From: Streptomyces sp. NBC_01750 | Lineage (GTDB): Bacteria > Actinomycetota > Actinomycetes > Streptomycetales > Streptomycetaceae | Direction of reading: 5' to 3' | Assembly (NCBI RefSeq): GCF_035918095.1 | Contig: NZ_CP109137.1 | Span: 1,738,001 to 1,802,000, forward strand | DNA length: 64,000 bases | In this document: one piece after another, positions 17,951 to 25,537 of the stretch | How the letters are laid out: the number at the start of each line of letters is the position of its first letter | How positions within the stretch are numbered: position 1 is the first letter of the stretch | Notes under the pieces: generated by a model | The model's input: only the letters and a program-made list of their open reading frames with translations | Database searches by the model: none | What the model was told of the DNA's origin: nothing | Made by a program: the position numbers and the translations under genes

Positions 17951-18003
17951 GGCCTGTCCGAGGCGGTGGTCGGCCTGAGGTCTGTCCGAGGCGGTGGTCG
18001 GCC
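17948..18003. repeat. 28-bp tandem duplication after the ABA4-like gene
   Basis: Two head-to-tail copies, 17948-17975 and 17976-18003, differing at one base (GGCCTG versus GGTCTG). The first copy begins in the ABA4-like stop codon. Looks like a recent local duplication in non-coding DNA. Confidence 0.8.
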
Positions 18004-18026
18004 CGCGGTATGCGGGACCGGATCCC

Positions 18027-18054
18027 GCGTCGCCGTCGGCGCCGGCGGCGACGC
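18027..18054. terminator. Hairpin between convergent genes
   Basis: GCGTCGCCG (18027-18035) pairs with CGGCGACGC (18046-18054). A second small hairpin (GCGGGA/TCCCGC) lies just before it. It separates the ABA4-like gene from the convergent glyoxalase. Confidence 0.6.
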
Positions 18055-18070
18055 GGAGGGGCGGAGTGAC

Positions 18071-18487
18071 TCAGGCCCTAGGCTGGGTGAAGCGGATGCT
18101 GTTGCCGAACGGGTCGCGGAGGCCGCAGTCGGTTCCGTACGGACGATCGGTGGGTTCCTCGGTGAACTCGACGCCCCGGCCCAGCAGCGTCTCGTACGTC
18201 TTGCGGCAGTCGTCCGTGCTGAAGATGAGCGAGCCGCCCGTCGCGCCCTTGGTCACCAGCTCACGGACCTGCCGCGCCGTCTCCTCGGACATCGCCGGAG
18301 GACCCGGCTTCTCCAGCAGGATCTGACGCTCCGGGTGACCGGGGATGCTGACGGTAAGCCAGCGCATGAAGCCCAGGTCGACGTCGGCATTGACCTCCAG
18401 GCCAAGCTTGCCGACATAGAAGTCGAGGGCCTCGTCCTGGTCGAGGACGTAAATCTGTGAGTGCGTGATGGCGTTGAACATGTACAT
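18071..18487 (-). CDS. Glyoxalase/bleomycin-resistance (VOC) family protein
   Basis: 138-aa vicinal-oxygen-chelate fold protein: AITHSQIYVLDQDEALDFYVGKLGLEV at the start, WLTVSIPG, and the second half-module ending YGTDCGLRDPFGNSIRF. The usual second-module metal positions are recognisable, but substrate cannot be told. Start is ATG 18487; GTG 18490 and ATG 18481 are close alternatives, and no strong ribosome site distinguishes them. It lies 74 bp downstream of a small AraC-type gene on the same strand and is probably co-transcribed with it, a pairing common in actinobacteria. Confidence 0.85.
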   Translation of the reverse strand: MYMFNAITHSQIYVLDQDEALDFYVGKLGLEVNADVDLGFMRWLTVSIPGHPERQILLEKPGPPAMSEETARQVRELVTKGATGGSLIFSTDDCRKTYETLLGRGVEFTEEPTDRPYGTDCGLRDPFGNSIRFTQPRA

Positions 18488-18561
18488 CACGCTACTGGGC
18501 AGGCCGGACGAAAACTTATCCAAAACTGCTCGGTCGACGGACGGTACGGGGGTGCGGACGG

Positions 18562-18954
18562 TCAGGCGCTCGGCCGCGTCCACGCCATCGTGAAGCACGT
18601 CGGTACGTCCGTGGCCGCCGCTTCCTTGCGGTACGTCCTCGGCGACCGGCCGACGATGTCGCGGAACGTCCGGCTGAAGGTTCCCGGGCTGCCGAAGCCG
18701 ACTTGGAAGCAGATGTCCGTCACACTGCGGTCGGTCTCCCGCAGCAGGAACATCGCACGCTCGACACGGCGGCGCTGCAGGTAGCGGTGCGGCGTCTCAC
18801 CGAACGTGGCCCGGAAGGTGCGCGTGAAGTGTGCCTGTGACACATGGGCGATCCGGGCCAGGGCCGGGACGTCCAGCGGCTGCGCGTAGGCGCGGTCCAT
18901 CGCGTCCCGTGCCCGAAGCATGCGGCGGTTGTTCTCCTCTGCGGCACGGCTCAC
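18562..18954 (-). CDS. Small AraC-family transcriptional regulator
   Basis: 130 aa, essentially only the AraC/XylS DNA-binding domain with two helix-turn-helix motifs: ALARIAHVSQAHFTRTFRATFGETPHRYLQRRR and the second, DICFQVGFGSPGTFSRTFRDIVGRSPRTYR. It has no ligand-binding domain. GTG at 18954 begins immediately before the conserved core; the ribosome site is weak. It precedes the glyoxalase gene and probably controls it, or is simply its operon partner. Confidence 0.83.
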   Translation of the reverse strand: MSRAAEENNRRMLRARDAMDRAYAQPLDVPALARIAHVSQAHFTRTFRATFGETPHRYLQRRRVERAMFLLRETDRSVTDICFQVGFGSPGTFSRTFRDIVGRSPRTYRKEAAATDVPTCFTMAWTRPSA

Positions 18955-19120
18955 GTTGCCATCACACCACGGTTCTCCGTCGCGACCGATCCGGTGGCCG
19001 ATCCGCTCCGCACCCTCCGGCGCAAGGCGGGGACTACGACGGCGCGCGCCCAGCCGTACTGCCGTCCAGGGCGTGTCCGGTGAGTCAGCCACGACCCACC
19101 GGGCAGCCCCCCGGAAGGCT

Positions 19121-19900
19121 CTAGACGGACTTCTGGTAGAGGCGGAAGGTGCGGGTCGACAGCCACACCGCCACCACGGTGAGGACGGCGAGCGCTCCCC
19201 CGCGGCTGAGCACATCCCCCCAGTCCGGATCGGCGGCCATCGCCGAACGGCCCGCCACCATCGCCCAGTTGGCCGGATTGAAGTCCGCGATGTGCCCCAT
19301 CCAGGACGGCATCTGGGACGGGGCCATGAACGCCGAGGAGAGAAACGTCAGCGGCAGCAGCAGGAAGGTGTTGATGCCGATGATCGACTCACGCTCGCGC
19401 ACCAGCATGCCGACGGCGTTGGAGAACGCGCCGAAGACCGCACCCAACAGGACCGAGGCGACGACGAGGATCGCGACACCCCTCATACCGCCGGGGTAAT
19501 CCGCCCCGCCCGCCATACCCAGCAGCACGATGATGACGGACTGCACGGCGGTGCTGATGCCGTTCTGCGCCACATTGCCGTTCATCAGCGCGCCGCGGCT
19601 GACGGGAGTGGTCAGGAAGCGGTTCAGGGTGCCGCGCTCGATCTCCTCCAGGGTCCCCATCCCGGCCCACATGCTGGAGTTGAGCGCACTCATCACCACG
19701 ATGCCGGGGACGAGATAGTCGAGATAGGTCACGGTGCCGAAGCCGCCCAGTTCGACGACCTTCTTGAAAAGATTGCCGAAGAGGAACAGCCAGATCGCCG
19801 GCTGGATCAGCATCATCAGCAGATACGCGGGCTGGCGGACCACGGCCACCAGCCGGCGCTGCGTCATGTACCAGGTCTGGGTGAGGGAATCGGCGCTCAT
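19121..19900 (-). CDS. ABC-2 type exporter permease (DrrB-like)
   Basis: 259-aa membrane protein with six hydrophobic segments, typical of two-component DrrAB drug/lipid exporters. Family features include FLTTPVSRGAL in the long cytoplasmic loop and LPLTFLSSAFMAPSQMPSWM before the last segments. Its ATG overlaps the stop of the ATPase gene in an ATGA. It should form the membrane pore with the ATPase encoded upstream. The cargo is unknown; self-resistance or lipid export are the usual roles. Confidence 0.9.
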   Translation of the reverse strand: MSADSLTQTWYMTQRRLVAVVRQPAYLLMMLIQPAIWLFLFGNLFKKVVELGGFGTVTYLDYLVPGIVVMSALNSSMWAGMGTLEEIERGTLNRFLTTPVSRGALMNGNVAQNGISTAVQSVIIVLLGMAGGADYPGGMRGVAILVVASVLLGAVFGAFSNAVGMLVRERESIIGINTFLLLPLTFLSSAFMAPSQMPSWMGHIADFNPANWAMVAGRSAMAADPDWGDVLSRGGALAVLTVVAVWLSTRTFRLYQKSV

Positions 19901-20922
19901 CGGGTGCCCCCCGCGGCGGCGAGTGCGGGCGCATCCTGCGCGTCGGCCGGTCCGGAGCCGGCCTCGGCCTCGGAGAAGCGGCGTCCCGCGTACCGCAGAT
20001 AGACGTCGTCGAGGGAGGGCCGGGCGACAGTCGCGGCGGCGACCGCGGCTCCCGTCCGCTCCAGCGCTGCCAGCAGCAGGGGCACGGCGGCCGCGCCGTC
20101 GTCGGCGCGCACGCTGACACGGCGGCCGTCGACGAGCACATCGTGGATCCCGGGCAGTGCGGCGATGGCCTCGCCGAGTACCGCACGGTCGCCGTCCGCC
20201 CGCAGCTCGAGGTGCACGGCGTCGCCGCGCAGTTCGCCTTTGAGCTCGTCGGGTGTGCCTTCGACGACGACCCGGCCGCGGTCGACGATCGCGATCCGCC
20301 CGGCCAGCCGGTCGGCCTCCTCCAGATAGTGCGTGGTGAGGAGAATGGTCAGCCCTTCCTCTCCGGCGAGGCGGCTGATCTCCTCCCACATGGCCGTACG
20401 GGACTCGGGGTCGAGGCCCGTCGTCGGCTCGTCCAGAAAGAGCACCTCGGGCCGGTGGACCAGGCCGAGTGCCACGTCCAGACGTCGCTGCATCCCACCG
20501 GAGTACCCCTTGACCTGGCGCTTCGCGGCACCTGTGAGGTCGAAGCGGGCCAGCAGTTCATCGACGCGCCGGCCGAGTGCGGCGCCCTTGAGCCCGTACA
20601 GCCTGCCCTGCAGCAGGAGGTTCTCGCGGCCGGTGGCGACGGGGTCCGCGCCGGACTTCTGGGCGACGACCCCGATGGCGCGGCGCACCCGGCCGGGGTG
20701 TCGCAGGACGTCGTGGCCCGCGACCACGGCGGTGCCGCTGTCGGGCCTGGCCAGGGTGGTGAGGATCTTGACGGTGGTGGACTTGCCGGCGCCGTTGGGG
20801 CCGAGCAGTCCGAAGACCGTGCCGGTCCGGACGGTCAGGTCCATGCCGCTGAGGGCGGTGACATCGCCGGGGTAGGTCTTGATCAGCTGCCGCGCCTCGA
20901 CGGCGGGCGCACGGGTACTCAT
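19897..20922 (-). CDS. ABC exporter ATPase (DrrA-like)
   Basis: 341-aa ATPase with Walker A GPNGAGKST, Q-loop GVVAQKSGAD, signature YSGGMQRRLDVALGL, Walker B VLFLDEPTTGLDP and H-loop LTTHYLEEAD. The C-terminal DrrA extension ends near RPSLDDVYLRYAG, typical of daunorubicin-resistance ATPases. It is the first gene of a two-gene operon with the ABC-2 permease. A PadR-type regulator lies upstream on the same strand, so PadR-mediated, ligand-induced control is likely. Confidence 0.93.
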   Translation of the reverse strand: MSTRAPAVEARQLIKTYPGDVTALSGMDLTVRTGTVFGLLGPNGAGKSTTVKILTTLARPDSGTAVVAGHDVLRHPGRVRRAIGVVAQKSGADPVATGRENLLLQGRLYGLKGAALGRRVDELLARFDLTGAAKRQVKGYSGGMQRRLDVALGLVHRPEVLFLDEPTTGLDPESRTAMWEEISRLAGEEGLTILLTTHYLEEADRLAGRIAIVDRGRVVVEGTPDELKGELRGDAVHLELRADGDRAVLGEAIAALPGIHDVLVDGRRVSVRADDGAAAVPLLLAALERTGAAVAAATVARPSLDDVYLRYAGRRFSEAEAGSGPADAQDAPALAAAGGTR

Positions 20923-21059
20923 GACGGAGCTCTCCTCGGGTGAGCGGTTCTCGGGTATGCCGAGCCGATCCGCGTGAAGAGCGCCGGGCTATCCTGGGTG
21001 TGCCGCACCTCGATCGCCCGGTCTGCCTTCACGGCGGCTCCGGTCCGGGGTTCGAGACT

Positions 21060-21091
21060 CCGGCGGGAGCTGCTCCAACAGCACCCGCCGG
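21060..21091. terminator. Strong hairpin with downstream T-rich run on the + strand
   Basis: Stem CCGGCGGG-A-GCTG / CAGC-A-CCCGCCGG with loop CTCCAA, followed on the + strand by GGTCTTTATCTGTTT. It can terminate the minus-strand padR transcript, but the T-run is on the + side, where no gene is annotated. Confidence 0.65.
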
Positions 21092-21104
21092 GGTCTTTAT
21101 CTGT

Positions 21105-21764
21105 TTACGTCTGCGTGGGGCGGCCCTCGGCTCTCTCCTGAGGTTCCCTGAATTCCGGCGGCAGTTCACCGGTCTCGTGGAAGGTCCGCCACCCCTCGAC
21201 TCCCTCGTACGTGCCCTGCTCGACCTCGTCGAGGAAGCCGCGGAGCCACTCCGCCTCCGCCTCGATCATGTGGAGCTGGTACTCGTTCTCCACGACGAAG
21301 ATCCGGGGCAACGTGCCGTGGAGCATCTGCAGCGCGCCGCGAGCACTGGCGATCCGGACCTTCAGCGCCGCCAGCCGGTCCGCGAGCAGCGACATGACCT
21401 CCTCCGGCGGCAGGATGCCCATGAGCGAGAGCGCGGTCTCGAACAACGGGTACTCACGGGCGGGTACGGCGAGCAGATCGGACAGCCACTCCGCCATTTC
21501 CGCGCGTCCGGCCTCGGTGATGCCGTAGAGGGTGCGCTCCGGCCGGTTGCCCTGTCGCTGCACATCGGTGACCTCGACCAGGCCGTGCTTCTCGAGGTTC
21601 TGCACAACGGTGTAGAGCGAGCCGAAGTTGACCTTGACGCTGTTCTCCTTGCCGCGCTGACGGATCGTCTGCGCGATCTCGTACGGATGCATGGTCTTCT
21701 CGGCCAGCAGCACCATGACCACAAGCGCCAGCGGGTTGCTGAGCCTGCGTCGCTTCGCCGCCAT
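21105..21764 (-). CDS. PadR-family transcriptional regulator
   Basis: 219-aa regulator. The N-terminal winged helix (LALVVMVLLAEKTMHPYEIAQTIRQRG, FGSLYTVVQNLEKHGLVEV, RTLYGITEAGRAEM) is classic PadR. The long C-terminal helical part makes it a PadR-s2/VirR-type protein. ATG at 21764 is preceded by a region with two copies of a 12-bp element. It lies upstream of, and on the same strand as, a DrrAB-like exporter, which it probably represses until a ligand binds. Confidence 0.92.
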   Translation of the reverse strand: MAAKRRRLSNPLALVVMVLLAEKTMHPYEIAQTIRQRGKENSVKVNFGSLYTVVQNLEKHGLVEVTDVQRQGNRPERTLYGITEAGRAEMAEWLSDLLAVPAREYPLFETALSLMGILPPEEVMSLLADRLAALKVRIASARGALQMLHGTLPRIFVVENEYQLHMIEAEAEWLRGFLDEVEQGTYEGVEGWRTFHETGELPPEFREPQERAEGRPTQT

Positions 21765-21798
21765 CCCGAACACCTCGTCTCCGAATACTCGTTGCCGA

Positions 21799-21843
21799 AC
21801 ATATCGCGAGTTCGCGTTGCCGTCAACCGCGACATATCGCGAG
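21799..21843. promoter_or_regulatory. Duplicated PadR operator candidate
   Basis: ACATATCGCGAG occurs at 21799-21810 and again at 21832-21843, 33 bp apart (about three helical turns). Each copy sits in an inverted repeat built on CGCGA/TCGCG. It lies 35-79 bp upstream of padR, which fits cooperative autoregulation. Confidence 0.6.
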
Positions 21844-21890
21844 AATCGGTGGTGCGGGCGTGACGCCAGGAACCCGCTGCGAACCCTGTA

Positions 21891-21919
21891 CCAATCCGCC
21901 TGGCCATCGGCTCCGAATG
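21891..21919 (+). promoter_or_regulatory. Predicted SigK-type ECF promoter of the sigma factor operon
   Basis: -35 CCAATCC, 16-bp spacer, -10 CGAATG, about 50 bp upstream of the sigma factor start. The same two elements with the same spacing precede the convergent amine-oxidase operon (28838-28866), and the motif resembles the mycobacterial SigK consensus CCATCC/CGAATA. It predicts autoregulation. Confidence 0.75.
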
Positions 21920-21969
21920 CCTGATGAAATCTGTCCGTCCACTCATCCACACCGTGGAGGAAAGTGCGC

Positions 21970-22554
21970 GTGAAAGAAGCCGTACACATCGGCGGCCCGA
22001 CCTCGGCGGGTCCCGATCTGCAGCAACTGCTCGGCCTGGTGGCCAGAGGCGACCAGGAGGCCTTCTCCCGTGTCTACGACAGTGTCAGCGGACCCGTACT
22101 CGGGCTGGTGCGCGCCGTGTTGCGCGACCCCGCCCAGTCGGAGGAGGTGACCCAGGAGGTGCTGATCGAGGTCTGGCGTACGGCAGCCCGCTTCCAGCCG
22201 TCCCGCGGGTCGGCCATGACCTGGATTCTCACGCTCGCCCACCGGCGCGCCGTGGACCGGGTCCGGTCGGCACAGTCCGCGAGCGACCGGGAGCGGCGAG
22301 CGGCGCTGCTCGAACGGACGCCGGCCTACGACGACGTCACCGAGCAGGTCGAGGCCCGCCTCGAACGCGAGCAGGTACGGCGCTGTCTGCGCAGCCTGAC
22401 CGAACTGCAGCGCCAATCGGTGACGCTCGCGTACTACCGGGGGCTCGCCTACCGGGAAGTGGCCGAACTGCTCTCCGTGCCACTCGGCACGGTCAAGACA
22501 CGACTGCGCGACGGGCTCATCCGGCTGCGCGACTGCCTGGGGGTGAGCGCATGA
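21970..22554 (+). CDS. sigK: ECF sigma factor, SigK type
   Basis: 194-aa RNA polymerase sigma factor. Region 2 is visible as VYDSVSGPVLGLVRAVLRDPAQSEEVTQEVLIEVWRTA with the -10-binding helix AMTWILTLAHRRAVDRVR. Region 4 has RCLRSLTELQRQSVTLAYYRGLAYREVAELLSVPLGTVKTRLRDGLIRLR. GTG 21970 is chosen because GGAGG lies 9 nt upstream; GTG 21964 would be too close. It is translationally coupled (ATGA) to an RskA-type anti-sigma gene, the arrangement of the mycobacterial sigK locus. Probably active when the anti-sigma is degraded or oxidised. Confidence 0.93.
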   Translation: MKEAVHIGGPTSAGPDLQQLLGLVARGDQEAFSRVYDSVSGPVLGLVRAVLRDPAQSEEVTQEVLIEVWRTAARFQPSRGSAMTWILTLAHRRAVDRVRSAQSASDRERRAALLERTPAYDDVTEQVEARLEREQVRRCLRSLTELQRQSVTLAYYRGLAYREVAELLSVPLGTVKTRLRDGLIRLRDCLGVSA

Positions 22555-23297
22555 CCACCGCTGATCTGCACACGCTGACCGGCGCCTATGTGCTGCACGC
22601 GCTGGCGCCCGACGAGCGTGCCGAGTTCGAGCGGCATCTGCAGATGTGTCCGGCCTGCGTGCAGGAAGTACAGGAACTGGCCGCCACGGTGGGGAAGCTG
22701 GGGCTCGCTGTGGCCGTGACGCCGCCGCCCGCGCTCAAGCAGCGGGTCATGCAGCAGGTCTCCGCGGAGCGCCAGGATCCGCCGCGGATCTCACGCCGGG
22801 CCCGCCCCGGCGGCAACCGCGGCCGGGCACTGTCCCGCTTCGCACTGGCGGCCTGTCTCGCCGCTGTCGCCGCCTTCGGCGGAGTGGCGGTCTGGCAGCA
22901 CCAGGAGGCGCAGGACGCACACGAGCTGGCGCAGCGCTCTCAGCAGCAGGCCGAGGAGCTGGCCTCGGTGCTCGCCGCGCCGGACGCGAGGGTCGCCGCC
23001 GTGAAACTCAAGGACGGGGCGACCGGCACGGTGGTCGTCTCACGCGACAGGAACAAGGCGGCCTTCCTCTCCGCCGGCCTGCCGAAGCCGCCGCAGGGCA
23101 AGGTCTACCAACTCTGGTTCAGCGACGGCGGAAAGATGCGTTCGGCGGGGCTCATGGACCCCGCGACCACCACCAACGCCGTCCTGATGGACGGACCGGT
23201 GAACACCGCCTCGGGCATGGGCATCACCGTCGAACCGGCGGGCGGCTCCCCCGAGCCGACCTCCGACCCCCTTGCCCTGACGAGCTTCCCCGCCTGA
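22551..23297 (+). CDS. rskA: Anti-sigma-K factor RskA
   Basis: 248-aa membrane anti-sigma factor. The cytoplasmic zinc-associated anti-sigma motif H29-x3-C33-x2-C36 (HLQMCPACVQE) binds the sigma factor. One membrane helix lies at about 95-115. The extracytoplasmic RskA domain follows (KVYQLWFSDGGKMRSAGLMD and GITVEPAGGSPEPT are family hallmarks). ATGA overlap with sigK. In mycobacteria the protein is cleaved by regulated intramembrane proteolysis involving a site-2 protease; a site-2 protease gene is present elsewhere in this window (60754-62001), but a link is not shown. Confidence 0.93.
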   Translation: MTTADLHTLTGAYVLHALAPDERAEFERHLQMCPACVQEVQELAATVGKLGLAVAVTPPPALKQRVMQQVSAERQDPPRISRRARPGGNRGRALSRFALAACLAAVAAFGGVAVWQHQEAQDAHELAQRSQQQAEELASVLAAPDARVAAVKLKDGATGTVVVSRDRNKAAFLSAGLPKPPQGKVYQLWFSDGGKMRSAGLMDPATTTNAVLMDGPVNTASGMGITVEPAGGSPEPTSDPLALTSFPA

Positions 23298-23310
23298 GGA
23301 AGGACGGCGC

Positions 23311-24681
23311 ATGAGCGTTGCGGTCATGCTCTTCACCTCCGATCTACGGCTGCACGACCAGCCGGCGCTGCAAGCGGCACTGCGCGGCGCCGACGAGGTC
23401 GTACCGCTGTTCGTGCTGGATCCGGGCATCCGGAAAGCGGGCTTCGACGCGCCCAACCGCCGCGCCTTCCTCGCCGACTGCCTGGCCTCGCTCGATGCCG
23501 GGCTGCACGAACGCGGCGGGCGGCTGGTGATCCGTACCGGCCATGTCACCGAGCAGGTCTGCCGCGTCGTCGCCGAGACCGGGGCCCGCGCAGTGCATAT
23601 CGCTGCCGGGGTCAGCGGCTATGCCGTACGCAGGGAGGAGCAGCTGCGCAGTGCGCTGGCGGCGGTGCGCTGTGCCCTGCACGTCCATGACGGGGTGGTC
23701 ACCGCGCTGCCGCCGGGGCGGGTCACGCCTGATGGCCGCGACCATTTCGCGGTGTTCTCGGCGTACTTCCGCAGGTGGGAGGCGGCCGGGCTGCGCGGGG
23801 CCATGGCGGCGCCGCGGTCGTTGCGGGTTCCCGAGCTCGCCGGCCATCCGCTGCCGCGCCGCACCGCGGTAACCGGTGTGTCGCCCGGCCTCGCCAAGGG
23901 CGGTGAGCTGGAGGGCCGTCGGCGGCTGAGCGCCTGGCTGGCCGACACGGAGGCGGGCATCGCGGCGTACGCGGAGCGACACGACGATCTTCCGGGCGAT
24001 GCCACCTCCCGGCTCTCGCCGCATCTGCACTTCGGCACCCTCTCCGCCACCGAACTCGTCCACCGGGCACACCGCAAGGGCGGTCCTGGTGCGGACGCCT
24101 TCGTGCGGCAGCTGGCCTGGCGGGACTTCCACCACCAGGTCCTGGCGGCCCGGCCCGAGGCGGCCCACGCCGACTACCGGACGCGCGGCGACCACTGGCG
24201 TACTGACGAGAAGGCGATCGCCGCCTGGAAGGACGGCCGCACCGGCTGCCCCATCGTGGACGCGGCGATGCGCCAGCTGCTGCACGAGGGCTGGATGCAC
24301 AACCGCGGGCGGCTGCTGGCGGCGAGTTATCTCACCAAGACCCTGTACGTGGACTGGCGCATCGGCGCCCGCCACTTCCTGGATCTGCTGGTGGACGGCG
24401 ACATCGCCAACAACCAGCTCAACTGGCAGTGGGTGGCGGGCACCGGGACCGACACCCGCCCCAACCGTGTCCTCAATCCGCTCGCTCAGTCGAAGCGCTT
24501 CGACCCGCAGGGCGACTACGTACGCCGCTGGGTCCCCGAGCTCGCCCAGCTGGCCGGGCCCGCCGTGCACCAACCGTGGAAACTCGGCGGGCTGGACCGG
24601 GCCCGGCTCGACTATCCCGATCCGCTGGTGGAACCGGCCGAGGGGCGGGCGCGGTTCGAGCGGGCGCGCGGCCTGCACTGA
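23311..24681 (+). CDS. phrB: Deoxyribodipyrimidine photolyase (class I)
   Basis: 456-aa light-driven DNA repair flavoprotein that reverses cyclobutane pyrimidine dimers. The N-terminal antenna domain starts MLFTSDLRLHDQPALQAAL (Q where most have N). The FAD-binding catalytic domain contains SRLSPHLHFGTLSATELVHR, the WRDFHHQVL helix, TGCPIVDAAMRQLLHEGWMHNRGRLLAASYLTK and LDLLVDGDIANNQLNWQWVAGTGTD. ATG lies 13 bp after the anti-sigma stop with GGAAGGA upstream, so it is the third gene of the sigK operon. Placement under an ECF sigma factor fits light or photo-oxidative stress. Confidence 0.95.
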   Translation: MSVAVMLFTSDLRLHDQPALQAALRGADEVVPLFVLDPGIRKAGFDAPNRRAFLADCLASLDAGLHERGGRLVIRTGHVTEQVCRVVAETGARAVHIAAGVSGYAVRREEQLRSALAAVRCALHVHDGVVTALPPGRVTPDGRDHFAVFSAYFRRWEAAGLRGAMAAPRSLRVPELAGHPLPRRTAVTGVSPGLAKGGELEGRRRLSAWLADTEAGIAAYAERHDDLPGDATSRLSPHLHFGTLSATELVHRAHRKGGPGADAFVRQLAWRDFHHQVLAARPEAAHADYRTRGDHWRTDEKAIAAWKDGRTGCPIVDAAMRQLLHEGWMHNRGRLLAASYLTKTLYVDWRIGARHFLDLLVDGDIANNQLNWQWVAGTGTDTRPNRVLNPLAQSKRFDPQGDYVRRWVPELAQLAGPAVHQPWKLGGLDRARLDYPDPLVEPAEGRARFERARGLH

Positions 24682-24698
24682 GCGGAGGCCCTCCGAGT

Positions 24699-24720
24699 GG
24701 GACCCGCGCCCCGGGGTCCC
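24699..24720. terminator. Short hairpin between the two convergent SigK-type operons
   Basis: GGGACCC (24699-24705) pairs with GGGTCCC (24714-24720), in the 45-bp gap between the photolyase (+) and DUF1295 (-) stop codons. Likely bidirectional. Confidence 0.55.
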
Positions 24721-24726
24721 CGGGCT

Positions 24727-25530
24727 TCAGGCCTTCTTCGGCGGGCGCGGGAAGAAACCACTCGTACGGGCGGCGTACTCGGCAAAGCCGGGGCGTCGCC
24801 CCAGCTGCCGTTCCAGGATGGGCTTTCCGCTCCCTTTGATCAGCAGCCGACTCATCACCAGCGGGCTCACAACCGTCGCCGCCGTGACCGCCCAGTCGTC
24901 GCACACGATCAGGAAGAGACCCCACCAGACGCAGAAGTCGCCGAAGTAGTTGGGGTGCCGGGTCCAGCTCCACAGACCGCGGTCCATGATCCGGCCCTTG
25001 TTCGCCGGATCGGACTTGAAGCGGGCGAGCTGCCAGTCCCCGACCGCCTCGAAGAACACCCCGGCCAGCCATACCGCGCAGCCCAGCCGGCCGATCGCGG
25101 TGACCGGCCCGGGGGTGTACTGCGCGGCCTGGACGGGCAGTGAGACCAGCCATACCAGCGCACCCTGCAGCAGATAGACGATGCGCAGGGCGTAGAGGTG
25201 GCGGTTGCCGCCCGCCCTGGCGAGCATCGCCTCGTACCGCGGGTCCTCGCCGTGTCCACGCCCGCGCAGGGCGATGTACACGGCCAGTCGCACACCCCAT
25301 ACGGCCGTCAGCGCGGTCACCAGGAGCCGCCGCCCGTCGTCCCCGTGCCCCGCGGAGAGCGCGTACGAGACGAGGGCCACGGCCGTGAAGCCGATGCCCC
25401 ACGCCACATCGACGACGCGGTGCACGCCGGCCCGCAGGGCGACGGCGAAAGTGACGAGCATGACGGCGAGAGCGACGGCCGCGGCAAAGCCGAGGCCGTG
25501 CGCGAACGCCGTCCACGGAAAGCCGTTCAC
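24727..25530 (-). CDS. DUF1295 membrane protein (steroid 5-alpha-reductase/ICMT-like fold)
   Basis: 267 aa with about six hydrophobic segments. The C-terminal NAD(P)H/SAM-type signature of the family is clear: GDWQLARFKSDPANKGRIMDRGLWSWTRHPNYFGDFCVWWGLF followed by RPGFAEYAARTSGFFPRPP. The fold is shared by steroid reductases and isoprenylcysteine methyltransferases, so a reductase or methyltransferase acting on a membrane lipid is likely. It is the last gene of the lipid-modification operon, 7 bp after the cyclopropane-type methyltransferase. The equivalent gene adjoins sigK in mycobacteria. Confidence 0.85.
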   Translation of the reverse strand: MNGFPWTAFAHGLGFAAAVALAVMLVTFAVALRAGVHRVVDVAWGIGFTAVALVSYALSAGHGDDGRRLLVTALTAVWGVRLAVYIALRGRGHGEDPRYEAMLARAGGNRHLYALRIVYLLQGALVWLVSLPVQAAQYTPGPVTAIGRLGCAVWLAGVFFEAVGDWQLARFKSDPANKGRIMDRGLWSWTRHPNYFGDFCVWWGLFLIVCDDWAVTAATVVSPLVMSRLLIKGSGKPILERQLGRRPGFAEYAARTSGFFPRPPKKA

Positions 25531-25537
25531 CGGGGCC

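Noticed and set aside
21045..21077. tRNA-like T-arm (GGTTCGA in a paired stem) suggesting a tRNA or tRNA-Sec gene
   Set aside because: The sequence 3' of the arm (GCGGGAG) has no complementary 5' acceptor strand upstream, and no D-arm or proper anticodon arm can be drawn. The stem is better explained by the hairpin at 21060-21091.
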